Origin: Runella slithyformis DSM 19594
GTDB lineage: Bacteria; Bacteroidota; Bacteroidia; Cytophagales; Spirosomataceae
DNA length: 64,000 bases
Assembly: GCF_000218895.1 (NCBI RefSeq)
Contig: NC_015703.1
Span: forward strand, 62,001 to 126,000
Direction of reading: 5' to 3'
Below are positions 1-8,912 of the stretch, piece after piece. The translations under genes and the position numbers were made by a program. Position 1 is the first letter of the stretch, and each line of letters opens with the position of its first letter. The notes beneath the pieces were generated by a model. The model ran no database searches. It saw only the letters and a list, made by a program, of their open reading frames with translations, and was not told where the DNA came from.

Positions 1-2
1 CC

Positions 3-842
3 GAAGCTCCCTCTTACTTTGCCGCCAACAGCGAAGCAAACGTGGCGGGATCCCTTTTTGCAGCGTTAGGCTACATCATTGCCTACCCGGATTACATTGG
101 TTATGGAGCTTCCAACAAAGTACCTCATCCGTACGAGCACCGTGCCAGTCTGGCATCTGCCTCACTGGATATGATCCGGGCTTCGAAGGAATTTATGCGT
201 GAACAAAAAATCTCCTGGGACGAACGACTGTACATCGCAGGGTATTCGGCAGGCGGCTATGCAACCATGTCTTTACAAAAGAAAATTGAAGAAGAAACCG
301 GGACCGAATTTAACCTGAAAGCCTCCAGTTGCGGCGCGGGAGCCTACGACAAGACGGCATTTATGAAATATCTTATAGGCACCCGGACGGGCGGAGCGGT
401 GAGTTCAAATCAGCTGTATCTTTGGGTAACACTTACCTATGATCGCCTCTACAGCCTCAATCGCCCTCTGACCCAATACTTCAAAGAGCCTTGGGCGGGC
501 CTGATTCAGGCGAGTAGGGAAAACACGAATGTCAACGTAAGCTTTAATACTATTTTTACCGATGCATTCGTAAAAGGCATTGCCGACGGCACTGATACCG
601 GATTTTTGAATGCCGTCAAAGACAATGACGTGTTTGACTGGAAGCCCAAAACTCCGACCCGTCTCTACCACGGCACCGCCGATCAGCTGGTGTTCTATTT
701 TAACTCCCAAAACGCCGTCAATGCCATGAAAGCACGCGGCGCCGCAAATGTAGAACTTGTTCCGCTTCCCGGCAAAGACCACGGCACTGCCATTACTGAC
801 TTCCTGCTGGGTACTTATCAGTTCTTTTCTTCGATACAGTAA
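3..842 (+). CDS. alpha/beta hydrolase (lipase/esterase-like), C-terminal part
   Basis: The reading frame is already open at the left edge of the window, so the N-terminus lies outside; a GTG at 42 is unlikely to be the true start because homologous-looking sequence continues upstream of it. The visible part is an alpha/beta-hydrolase fold: a nucleophile elbow G-Y-S-A-G-G (Ser codon at 246-248), a late acidic residue in HGTADQLV and a C-terminal His in GKDHGTA, which together give a plausible Ser-Asp-His triad. The segment YPDYIGYG before the elbow is typical of secreted lipase-like or prolyl-peptidase-like hydrolases of Bacteroidota. Substrate cannot be told. It converges on the DUF349 gene, with a long hairpin between them. 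Confidence 0.75.
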   Translation, partial: EAPSYFAANSEANVAGSLFAALGYIIAYPDYIGYGASNKVPHPYEHRASLASASLDMIRASKEFMREQKISWDERLYIAGYSAGGYATMSLQKKIEEETGTEFNLKASSCGAGAYDKTAFMKYLIGTRTGGAVSSNQLYLWVTLTYDRLYSLNRPLTQYFKEPWAGLIQASRENTNVNVSFNTIFTDAFVKGIADGTDTGFLNAVKDNDVFDWKPKTPTRLYHGTADQLVFYFNSQNAVNAMKARGAANVELVPLPGKDHGTAITDFLLGTYQFFSSIQ

Positions 843-855
843 TTGAATCCTGATA

Positions 856-913
856 AAAAGTGAAGGGGTAAAAGGCAGAAAATAAATTTCTTACCTTTTA
901 CCCCTTCACTTTT
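856..913. terminator. Bidirectional terminator hairpin
   Basis: Perfect 20-bp inverted repeat (856-875 pairing with 894-913) with an 18-base AT-rich loop, lying between two convergent genes. The arms start and end in A and T runs, so it can work in both directions. The stem is longer than a usual terminator and is built from a GGGGTAAAAGG-type sequence. Confidence 0.7.
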
Positions 914-930
914 ACCTTTCTGCTTCTCTA

Positions 931-2199
931 CTACTTCATCTTCGCCTTAAACTCTTCGAGAATCTTCTCCTTCATCGTAATCTTACGACGTTGAATATTG
1001 ATTTTTCCCATCATCTGGCGTTCTGTTTCGGGATCGGGAGGCATATTTTGAGCACTGGCTATGGTCACTTCCAAATCTGCTTTCTCGCGTTTGATGAGCC
1101 ACTCCATTTCGCGCGTTTTGATATTGAGCTGATCTTCTTCCGAGCGAATCTCAAACGCCGGATATTTACGCGAGATCACCCGGGCAAGGTAACTTAATTC
1201 AAAGATTTTATCACAGGCCGAACGGAAGCGCTCTGCCACCATTTTATCGCCCACGCGGGGTGGAAGACGAATCTCCTTCCATTGGTTGAGTAACACTTTG
1301 GCCCGCTCAGACGCCTGAATGATATCACTCGAGCGCGCCAATTGTTCCGCTTCGCGGCACATTTCACGCTGTTTGGTCACCAACGGGTTTTCGTAGGTCT
1401 GAACCACGATTCCTTTCACGCGGTTGTACTTATCAATGATCCGTTGGTTAGAACGTTTAAATTGCTTGTACATTTTCGCCGAGCGCTTCACCGGGATCTC
1501 GCCCACTTCTTTCCATTCGGCCCGGATCTGCCGCAGCTGTCGACTGGCTTCTTCGACATCGTACATCCGCACCAACATATCCGATTTAGCGATCAGCTCC
1601 GTATAGCGTTCGATCCGATCAGCAATGGTTCGGTTCAGATCAGAGAAAAAGTCGCGGCGTTGCTGAAAAAAGGTATCCAATAATGCTTGGAATGTACCTT
1701 CAATTTCTTCCTGATACTCTTTATCAACGGGTCCGGTGCGTATCCATTTGGATTTGATCTCCTGTAATTGATCGGTAGCACCCTGCCAATCATCCCCCAC
1801 CACCGTCACGGCGCGGGTCTCTTCCAGTAAAGCGCGTTTGATTTCGAGGTTCTTTTCCTGATTCACCTTGATCAGGTCTTCCAGGACCGTTTCAAGTTTA
1901 TCCAATCGCTCCAACAGAGGAATAAAATCGCCCAATCCATCAAAACTGAGCAGTTTTTTACGCAATTGTACCAATTTGGTCAGGTAAGAGCCCTTATTTT
2001 GGGCTTCTTCAACGTCTTTTTCAAGCTGTTCTACTTTTCCGGAAGCAATCGTGAAGCGGTTTTTGAAATAATCAATGGCTTCCTGTTCTGTTCTTTTAAC
2101 TTCGCCGATTTGGCGATCCGGGTTACCTGAATACCCTTTTAAGAATACCTTGCCGTCTAAGACATAGCCGTATTCGTCCATTAAGGTGGCGTTTTCCAT
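931..2199 (-). CDS. DUF349 domain-containing protein
   Basis: A 422-residue, highly charged, mostly helical protein. At least three DUF349-type repeats of roughly 75 residues can be seen, each marked by a tryptophan followed by a short loop: KWIRTGP, EWKEVGE and QWKEIRLPP, each followed by a helix rich in K, R and F. The N-terminal 45 residues (MDEYGYVLDGKVFLKGY) form a non-repeat cap usual for the Bacteroidota members, and the C-terminal end is a coiled-coil-like stretch. DUF349 proteins have no established biochemical role in this group. It is cytoplasmic by sequence (no signal peptide). It diverges from the ABC-F gene across a 154-base gap. Confidence 0.85.
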   Translation of the reverse strand: MENATLMDEYGYVLDGKVFLKGYSGNPDRQIGEVKRTEQEAIDYFKNRFTIASGKVEQLEKDVEEAQNKGSYLTKLVQLRKKLLSFDGLGDFIPLLERLDKLETVLEDLIKVNQEKNLEIKRALLEETRAVTVVGDDWQGATDQLQEIKSKWIRTGPVDKEYQEEIEGTFQALLDTFFQQRRDFFSDLNRTIADRIERYTELIAKSDMLVRMYDVEEASRQLRQIRAEWKEVGEIPVKRSAKMYKQFKRSNQRIIDKYNRVKGIVVQTYENPLVTKQREMCREAEQLARSSDIIQASERAKVLLNQWKEIRLPPRVGDKMVAERFRSACDKIFELSYLARVISRKYPAFEIRSEEDQLNIKTREMEWLIKREKADLEVTIASAQNMPPDPETERQMMGKINIQRRKITMKEKILEEFKAKMK

Positions 2200-2353
2200 T
2201 GCAATCTTACTTTTTTATCTGCTTTAAAGGTTTTGGTGGGTGTAAAGTTAAACGTTCGGGCTTAAATGTAAAGAGAAAAAACCCAATAACCGGCCTTGTT
2301 TAACAATTAACTCCTATTTTTAACGATATTTGCCTCCACAAAATAAGCAAAAA

Positions 2354-4024
2354 ATGAGTAACGAAACTATTATTTTCTCAATGTCGAGGGTAAGTAAAGT
2401 AATTCCCCCCAATCGACAAATCATTAAAAACATTTATTTATCTTTTTTCTACGGGGCCAAAATAGGTGTTTTAGGCCTAAATGGCTCGGGAAAATCCACT
2501 CTTCTACGGATCATAGCAGGCATAGACAAAAACTATACCGGAGATGTCGTCTTCTCACCGGGTTACAGCGTCGGAATGCTTGAGCAGGAGCCTCAATTTG
2601 ACCCTAACAAAACCGTTTTGGAGGTGGTACAGGAAGGAACGCAGGAGGTAGTGGATTTATTGAAAGAATTTGACCAAATAAATGAAGCCTTCGGTGATCC
2701 GGATGCTGATTTCGACAAACTGCTGGAACGTCAGGGCGAAGTGCAGGAAAAGCTGGATGCCTTGGATGCCTGGGATCTGGACAGCAAGCTGGAGCGCGCC
2801 ATGGATGCGCTTCGCTGCCCCCCGCCCGATGCCCTCATTGCCAATCTTTCCGGCGGAGAAAAACGCCGCGTGGCCCTGTGCCGGCTATTGCTTAAAAAGC
2901 CCGACGTGCTCCTCCTTGATGAGCCCACCAACCACCTGGATGCCGAGTCGGTTCTTTGGCTGGAAGAGCACCTTCGCCAATACGAAGGCACCGTCATTGC
3001 CGTTACTCACGACCGTTACTTTCTGGACAACGTGGCCGGCTGGATCCTTGAATTGGATCGCGGCGAAGGAATTCCGTGGAAGGGCAATTATTCTTCCTGG
3101 CTGGACCAAAAGCAGAATCGGTTAGCTAAAGAAGAAAAACAGGAATCAAAACGCCAAAAAAGCTTACAGCGGGAGTTGGAGTGGGTACGCTTAGCCCCCA
3201 AAGCCCGTCAGGCCAAATCCAAAGCTCGTTTGAATGCCTACGAAAAACTACTGGACGAAGACGGCAAACAGAAAGAAGAACGCCTGGAGCTATACATTCC
3301 TTCCGGTCCGCGATTGGGGAATAAAGTGATTGAAATGGAAGGCGTTTCAAAAGCCTACGGCGACAAACTATTATTTGAAAATCTCTCATTTTCACTGCCC
3401 CCTGCGGGTATTGTGGGTATCATTGGGCCAAACGGTGCGGGAAAATCTACGCTTTTTAAACTCATTACGGGTCAGGAAAAACCCGACAACGGCAGCATCA
3501 CTATAGGCGACACGGTACAGATCGCCTACGCCGATCAGGAACATAATCAATTGGAAGCGGGCAAAACGGTCTTTCAGCAAATATCCGAAGGCAATGAATG
3601 GATCATTCTCGGAGGCAAACAGTCCAACGCCCGGGCCTACGTGAGCCGTTTTAACTTTTCGGGAAGCGATCAGGAAAAGAAGATCGGAAACTTATCCGGA
3701 GGCGAGCGAAACCGCGTTCACATGGCCATGATGCTCAAAGAAGGCGGCAACGTACTGCTGCTCGATGAGCCTACCAATGACCTGGACATCAATACCCTGC
3801 GTGCCCTTGAAGAAGGTCTCGAAAATTTTGCAGGCTGTGCGGTCATCATTTCCCACGACCGCTGGTTCTTAGACCGACTTTGTACGCACATTCTGGCTTT
3901 TGAAGGCGACTCTCAGGTGTATTGGTTTGAAGGCAACTTCTCCGATTACGAAGAAAACCGCCGCAAACGCCTCGGCACCGAAGCTACTCCTACGCGCATC
4001 AAATACAAAAAATTGATGGCGTAA
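2354..4024 (+). CDS. ettA: ABC-F ribosomal ATPase, energy-dependent translational throttle protein EttA
   Basis: A 556-residue protein with two ATP-binding cassettes and no membrane segments, the layout and length of EttA (about 555 residues). First cassette: Walker A GLNGSGKST at 41-49, signature LSGGEKRR near 165 and Walker B LLLDEPTNHLD near 186. Second cassette: Walker A GPNGAGKST near 357, signature LSGGERNR near 447 and LLLDEPTNDLD near 466. A charged helical linker between them (about 240-310) matches the P-site tRNA interaction motif. EttA binds the ribosomal E site and gates entry into elongation according to ATP level. The ATG at 2354 is preferred to an in-frame TTG at 2330 because the protein then begins exactly like family members. 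Confidence 0.93.
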   Translation: MSNETIIFSMSRVSKVIPPNRQIIKNIYLSFFYGAKIGVLGLNGSGKSTLLRIIAGIDKNYTGDVVFSPGYSVGMLEQEPQFDPNKTVLEVVQEGTQEVVDLLKEFDQINEAFGDPDADFDKLLERQGEVQEKLDALDAWDLDSKLERAMDALRCPPPDALIANLSGGEKRRVALCRLLLKKPDVLLLDEPTNHLDAESVLWLEEHLRQYEGTVIAVTHDRYFLDNVAGWILELDRGEGIPWKGNYSSWLDQKQNRLAKEEKQESKRQKSLQRELEWVRLAPKARQAKSKARLNAYEKLLDEDGKQKEERLELYIPSGPRLGNKVIEMEGVSKAYGDKLLFENLSFSLPPAGIVGIIGPNGAGKSTLFKLITGQEKPDNGSITIGDTVQIAYADQEHNQLEAGKTVFQQISEGNEWIILGGKQSNARAYVSRFNFSGSDQEKKIGNLSGGERNRVHMAMMLKEGGNVLLLDEPTNDLDINTLRALEEGLENFAGCAVIISHDRWFLDRLCTHILAFEGDSQVYWFEGNFSDYEENRRKRLGTEATPTRIKYKKLMA

Positions 4025-4030
4025 AGCAAC

Positions 4031-4067
4031 AACCGCCGGCAGGGGAATCCCCCCCGTCAGCGGTTAT
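4031..4067. terminator. Terminator hairpin between ettA and SDR gene
   Basis: An imperfect G/C-rich inverted repeat (AACCGC...GGGG with CCCCC...GCGGTT) just after ettA, followed on the + strand by TATTTTTT. It overlaps the last codons of the convergent SDR gene, so it probably serves ettA mainly. Confidence 0.7.
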
Positions 4068-5082
4068 TTTTTACTATCTCTGCACAGACACGTGCCACCG
4101 TTTCCTCCAATGGTTTATACGTAAGTTTGATTGCCTGCGTTATTTTGTGCCCATCATACACCAGTTTAGTACGGGCGGTTTTGGCGGTTTCTTTGGTAAT
4201 GAGTGGCTTGCTTCCCGTTAGCCACGAGCGTACCGCTTCCACGCGCCAGATCGTTTCGGCCATGAAAGTGGATACTGCTTTAGAGGGCGGCTGTTTACCA
4301 AACGCAGTGGCTATTTTGGTGAACAACTCCCGGTACGTTACCTGCCCGGCACTCAGGATATACCGTTCGTTGCTGATATCGGAAAAAAGCAGCGTCACAA
4401 TGGCCTCCGCCACATCCTGCACATCTACATAATTGAGCAGCCCTTCCGTGTAGTATTTCTTTTCGTCATATACATATTTGAACAACTGCGTGCTGCTGCG
4501 GCTCCAATCTCCCTCTCCCAATACCATGCTCGGATTGACTACTACTGCCGACAGGCCCTCGGCTACCCCGCGCCATACTTCCAGCTCGGCCAAATACTTA
4601 CTTTTTCCGTAATGAGAGTTCAGCGGTGACTCTTCCCACTTTTGATCTTCATCAATGACGGCGGTCTCTTGCTCAGACAACTTAGAGGGGTCGGGTCTGC
4701 CTAAGGCAGCCACAGAGCTCACAAAGGCCATTTTTTTGATCCCGGCCGCCAATGCTGCATTGACAATATTGGCTGTTCCGTTCACATTGATATCATACAT
4801 TTGGGTACGGTCGCGCGGAACAAATGATACCACTGCTGCCGTATGAATGACGAACGTTACACCCTGCAACGCTTTTTCAAGCGAGGTTACGTCGAGTACA
4901 TCGGCATCAACCCACTCTATTTGCGCCTCAATACCCTGTAATAAACGTGTATCACTCGTCAAACGACGTCCTCCTCGTACACGATAACCGTCCTTGAGTA
5001 AACGCCGAACAACTGCACTGCCAATCAGGCCATTTGTCCCGGTGATAAAAACAATGGGAAGAGAATCAGAAGAATATTTCAA
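4057..5082 (-). CDS. NAD(P)-dependent epimerase/dehydratase (extended SDR)
   Basis: A 341-residue extended short-chain dehydrogenase. The Rossmann nucleotide-binding motif TGTNGLIG lies at 14-21, an acidic residue pair ends the region after strand 3 (DADVLD, 59-64), the active-site serine pair VSS is at 121-123 and the catalytic Y-x3-K (YGKSK) is at Y158/K162. The overall pattern (HTAAVVSF, NVNGTANIVNAAL, NPSMVLGEGDW) is that of the dihydroflavonol-4-reductase/3-beta-HSD-like branch, which reduces or epimerises sugar or lipid-linked substrates; the actual substrate is not visible. Cytoplasmic, single gene, convergent with ettA. Confidence 0.88.
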   Translation of the reverse strand: MKYSSDSLPIVFITGTNGLIGSAVVRRLLKDGYRVRGGRRLTSDTRLLQGIEAQIEWVDADVLDVTSLEKALQGVTFVIHTAAVVSFVPRDRTQMYDINVNGTANIVNAALAAGIKKMAFVSSVAALGRPDPSKLSEQETAVIDEDQKWEESPLNSHYGKSKYLAELEVWRGVAEGLSAVVVNPSMVLGEGDWSRSSTQLFKYVYDEKKYYTEGLLNYVDVQDVAEAIVTLLFSDISNERYILSAGQVTYRELFTKIATAFGKQPPSKAVSTFMAETIWRVEAVRSWLTGSKPLITKETAKTARTKLVYDGHKITQAIKLTYKPLEETVARVCAEIVKNNR

Positions 5083-5356
5083 GAATCAAACAGTTAGGTT
5101 GTTTTAGTATAACAAAGGTAAAGAATCTGTGTACACATCAACCTATCTTTCTTCAGATTAGCATAGCGTTTTGGAAGAATACTCAAAAAACTGTCGGCAA
5201 TTGTCTGCTAGACTATCTACTATTTTAAGTAACTTTCCGCCCATTTTCAGAAAGAGAAGAAAAGAAAGGTACAAAAACAGCAGGACATTTTTAAAAGCTT
5301 CCGCCTGTTTTTTCGTTCAATACCTTACACTCTAACCAATTAACTGATCATTTAAA

Positions 5357-6631
5357 ATGAACTTTTTTGCATCATTGAAAGAGGCTTTGACTGAGGGGGT
5401 GATAAGTCAAATCGCAGTACAGAAACATGAAAAACCCGAAAAAATACAAAAGATTTTTGATGCGTTGGGGGTATCCCTTGTGGGAGGGTTAATCAAGCGG
5501 GTTACGACAGAATCAGGCATGAAACTGGTTTTTAATCAGGCGCGTAAAATTGATTTTGAACCTGACCAGATCGCCGATATCTTAAAAAATGAATTGGAAT
5601 TTGAAAGGCTTAGAGCGGTTGGAGAAAAAGACCTGAATACCGTATTACCCGGTCTCAAGAGCGCCATCAGCAGTATGGTCGCCAAATATGCCGGAACCCA
5701 AAACTCGCTGGTGTCGTCGCTGTGCGGTGTGGCCATGCCCATCGTTATGTCGGTGCTTAAACACAAGATTGCAGAAAAGAAATTCGATGCCGAGTCGCTT
5801 GCCGCGTATTTAGGCGATCAGCGGGAAGGGCTCCTTACGATTCTTCCTGACCTCAACGATAAACTGATCGAAACCATCGGTATTCAATACCTTTTACAAA
5901 ACTTTTCAGTGCCACGTACCGAAGAATCAGGGGTGGTTTCCAAAGGGGCCGGCATCGACAATGGACAGGCGTCTCAGCCTTTTTTAGTAGGTGTAGATAT
6001 GCAACAACAAGCTGACTATCAACCTTATCTTAAATGGGCGGGTCTTGGTGCTTTGGTTGTTGGAGCAATAGCGACAGGTATCTATTTTTGGAATCAGCGG
6101 GACGTCACCTCCAATTTGGGAGATACTGAAACTGATTCAACAATGGTAGAAGCCCGGACCATTCAGGAGCCGGCAGCCGGCTATGATTCTTTACCGAAAG
6201 ATACGGCAACGGCGGTCAGCCCCCCTCCTGCACCGACCCTCTCGGCAACCAATCCAATGGCAATGTATTTGGAAAATGCGGCCGCTCCGCAGGGGAAAGT
6301 ATTCAAATTTGAGAATGTAGATTTTGAAGACAATACCACTCAATTGAAAGCTGCGGCAAATGCTCCGGTTACAGCGTTGGCTGAGTTGCTCAGGAAGTAC
6401 CCCAACGCACAGGTGAAGTTAGTAGGTTATGCCAACGACGCCAAACTGCCCGTTACCAATAAGGTCCTATCCGTAAAACGTGTGTTTGCCCTCAAAGATG
6501 CCCTGATCAAATCCGGTATCAGCTACATACGTATTGATGCAGAAGGACGCGGCTCAGGTGTAAGCTCTAAAGACAGCAGCCGCATCAAAAAACCCCTGCG
6601 CGAAATCTATGTACGTTTTGTGAAGAAATAG
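5357..6631 (+). CDS. Inner-membrane protein with DUF937-like N-domain and C-terminal OmpA domain
   Basis: A 424-residue protein. Residues 1 to about 190 are a helical domain with hydrophobic glycine-rich turns (ALGVSLVGGLI, SLCGVAMPIVMSVL) resembling DUF937. A single membrane span lies at about 226-246 (GLGALVVGAIATGIYFW), followed by a Pro/Ala/Thr-rich linker and an OmpA-like peptidoglycan-associating domain from about 315 to the end (FENVDFEDN ... LVGYAND ... KRVFALKDAL). There is no signal peptide, so I infer a cytoplasmic N-domain, one membrane span and a periplasmic OmpA domain. It converges on the PolX gene across a strong GC-rich hairpin. The role is unknown; anchoring the inner membrane to the cell wall is a reasonable inference. 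Confidence 0.8.
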   Translation: MNFFASLKEALTEGVISQIAVQKHEKPEKIQKIFDALGVSLVGGLIKRVTTESGMKLVFNQARKIDFEPDQIADILKNELEFERLRAVGEKDLNTVLPGLKSAISSMVAKYAGTQNSLVSSLCGVAMPIVMSVLKHKIAEKKFDAESLAAYLGDQREGLLTILPDLNDKLIETIGIQYLLQNFSVPRTEESGVVSKGAGIDNGQASQPFLVGVDMQQQADYQPYLKWAGLGALVVGAIATGIYFWNQRDVTSNLGDTETDSTMVEARTIQEPAAGYDSLPKDTATAVSPPPAPTLSATNPMAMYLENAAAPQGKVFKFENVDFEDNTTQLKAAANAPVTALAELLRKYPNAQVKLVGYANDAKLPVTNKVLSVKRVFALKDALIKSGISYIRIDAEGRGSGVSSKDSSRIKKPLREIYVRFVKK

Positions 6632-6647
6632 GAAATGGATGTTGCCG

Positions 6648-6677
6648 AAAGGCCGGGCGGTATACCGCCCGGCCTTT
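6648..6677. terminator. GC-rich bidirectional terminator
   Basis: Perfect 13-bp stem AAAGGCCGGGCGG / CCGCCCGGCCTTT with a 4-base TATA loop, between convergent genes. A's precede and T's follow the stem, so it can serve both strands. Confidence 0.85.
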
Positions 6678-6721
6678 CCCGTTTTAAGACAATCCTCAAC
6701 GACTCTCTTTTGCCGTTACGA

Positions 6722-8494
6722 TCAGATCGGCTTCCGCTTCTGCAGGTAGGCTTCCATTTCAGCCAAAGATAAGGCATTAAACGTCATCGCTTTGGTCAGA
6801 CCTCCTTTACGCGCCGCATTTACACCGTAATGCATGTCAAAATAGCCTTCTTTTTGGTGCGCATCCGGATTGATACTCAGCAGCACGCCTCTGTTCATAC
6901 AATATCGTATCCAGCGCCAATCCAGATCCAATCGCCAGGGACTTGCGTTGATCTCAATGACCACCCCATGATGGGCGCAGGCATCAATAATGACTTTGTG
7001 GTCGATGGGATAGCCTTCCCGGGCCAGTAACAACCGTCCCGTAGGATGCCCCAATATAGTAGTATATGGATTTTCAATGGCGGCCAATAATCGTCCTGTG
7101 GCTTTCTCGAGGCTCATACTGAGGTTGCTGTGTACCGAGGCTACGACGTAATCAAAGGTTTTGAGCACCTCTTCGGGATAGTCCAATGAACCATCGCCCA
7201 GAATATCCGATTCAATTCCTTTCAGAATTTTAAAAGGCTTGGAAGCCTCAGTCTCGAATGCTTGATTTAAACGCTCGATTTCTTCGTGCTGCAATTTGAC
7301 GCGATCGGCCCGGAGGCCGTTGGCATAGCCGGCCGTTTGTGAATGGTCGGCTATGCCCAGGTATTCAAATCCTAATTCACGGCAATACCGCCCCATCACT
7401 TCCAGACTGTGCCGACCATCGGAATAAGTACTGTGATTATGCAAAATACCCCGCAGGTCATTCCACGTGATCAGGTCTTCATTTTTATGCTTGGTCAACC
7501 ACTCAAATTCACCTTGGCCTTCGCGCATTTCGGGAACGACAAAGGGCAACCCTGCCTTTTCATAGATCTCTTCCGCTGATTGTACCGATAAAAAACTGTT
7601 GGCAACGGTCAGCAGCGTAAGCCCGGACGCCGTGGGTTGCTCTAAATGGGCTTCCGTGGATTCCAGTAAAAACCGTTGTTTTTCAAACTTATGAGGCGAA
7701 ATAAGGACAATTTCTACCTGAATTTCCAACGTTTTTTGCTGCTCCACTGCTTCTCCCTGCGGCGGCAGATCGGCCGTGGCGCTGTGATCTGCGATCTTGC
7801 CGCGCCACGTGAAGGGGGACGAAATTCTCTCATTTTGCAGCAACCAACCTATATCATTGAGTTGACGCATCGCAGCCACCGGCGCTTCTGCCCCGATCAG
7901 CAACTGTATGGTTTCGACCGTTTCATTTTTACGGGCCACTTCCCCGGTAATGGCTACCTGCTCAAACCGTTTTTGCAGTTCTTCTTTGATCAAATCAGCC
8001 AAAATGACTCCTTTGTCCATGCGCACTTTGCCCATCTGACTTTGTAAAAAAGCCATTGAGGCAAGAATTTTTTGCTGAGTGCTTTCTCCAAACCCTTTCA
8101 ATTGAGCAATTTGACCTGTTTCACACGCTTCGCGTAAGCCTGCAATGGTGTCTATGCCCAATTGCCTCCATATAGTTCCAATCTTTTTGGCACCGATTCC
8201 TTTGATTTTAAACATCTCCAACACACCTGCGGGAGTTTGGGCCATCAGTTGTTCCAATTCATTCAACTGTCCCGTTTGCACGATCTCCTGAATTTTGCCC
8301 GCCATGCCTTTTCCCACTCCCTGCAATTGGGTCAACTCAGCCACCGGCATGGTGGACAGTTCCCGATCATTGAAGCGGCTCAGGTTAAAGGCCGCTGAAG
8401 TGTACGTCCGTATTTTAAAAGCATCGGCTTCGTGCAATTCAAGTAACTTGGCAGTAAGTTCAAGAATTTCTACAATTTCGTCGTTAGGCATCAT
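6722..8494 (-). CDS. polX: PolX-type protein: HhH/DNA polymerase beta-like region plus PHP domain
   Basis: A 590-residue protein with the bacterial PolX layout: N-terminal 8-kDa-like and helix-hairpin-helix region (LQGVGKGMAGKI at 57-68, IKGIGAKKIGTI at 97-108, LKGFGESTQQKI at 132-143), a palm/thumb region (about 160-330) and a C-terminal PHP domain (about 349-590). The PHP metal ligands look intact: HNHSTYSDG 352-360, ADHS, KGIESDI, ASVHS, GHPTGR, NPDAH. In contrast the polymerase motif GSxRR...ETVxDxD reads GEVARKNETVETIQ (184-197), with T195 and Q197 in place of the two catalytic aspartates, and E261 where the third is expected. I infer that the 3'-5' nuclease or AP-type activity of the PHP domain remains and DNA synthesis is lost. 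The tandem Met at the start leaves the start uncertain by one codon. Confidence 0.85.
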   Translation of the reverse strand: MMPNDEIVEILELTAKLLELHEADAFKIRTYTSAAFNLSRFNDRELSTMPVAELTQLQGVGKGMAGKIQEIVQTGQLNELEQLMAQTPAGVLEMFKIKGIGAKKIGTIWRQLGIDTIAGLREACETGQIAQLKGFGESTQQKILASMAFLQSQMGKVRMDKGVILADLIKEELQKRFEQVAITGEVARKNETVETIQLLIGAEAPVAAMRQLNDIGWLLQNERISSPFTWRGKIADHSATADLPPQGEAVEQQKTLEIQVEIVLISPHKFEKQRFLLESTEAHLEQPTASGLTLLTVANSFLSVQSAEEIYEKAGLPFVVPEMREGQGEFEWLTKHKNEDLITWNDLRGILHNHSTYSDGRHSLEVMGRYCRELGFEYLGIADHSQTAGYANGLRADRVKLQHEEIERLNQAFETEASKPFKILKGIESDILGDGSLDYPEEVLKTFDYVVASVHSNLSMSLEKATGRLLAAIENPYTTILGHPTGRLLLAREGYPIDHKVIIDACAHHGVVIEINASPWRLDLDWRWIRYCMNRGVLLSINPDAHQKEGYFDMHYGVNAARKGGLTKAMTFNALSLAEMEAYLQKRKPI

Positions 8495-8912
8495 TACAAC
8501 AATAGATTAGTGATGGTACAGTCTGCAATCGGCAAAAATAGTGCAAAATACCGCAGATACGCTAAATAGTAAAAAGGCCAACCGATCAATTCAGCCTTCT
8601 ATCTTTCCTTAGTATTTCTCTTATCCTGTCTTTTCCATAGCAATTCTGCCCTATTAATCCAAAACCATCTTTCACTAAAAACAGGTTTTTGCTTCAAAAC
8701 CTTTGGAAATTTACTTTTTGGGGCCATAATCTTTTCCCCGATTTGGGAAAATAGAACCCCACTCTTAGTTATAAAAAAGGCAAAAAAGCAACCGTACAAT
8801 CCCGGAACAGAATTTTAACCAACATGAACATCACCAACGTACCTAAACTGTAAATGGCCGATTGCTTTACTCTTTTTTTAACTCATGTTTCACTAATCAA
8901 ACAGTTACAATT
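8495..8912. other. Gene-free stretch between polX and the coiled-coil gene
   Basis: 418 bases separating two divergent genes. A 66-codon open frame on the minus strand (8599-8799) has a basic, low-complexity product and no recognisable family, so I do not call it a gene. I see a weak hairpin near 8574-8596 and no clear TAnnTTTG promoter box. Confidence 0.5.

Noticed and set aside
8599-8799. 66-codon minus-strand frame upstream of polX
   Set aside because: Short, basic, low complexity, no family and no promoter; kept as non-coding though a short version from an internal ATG cannot be excluded.
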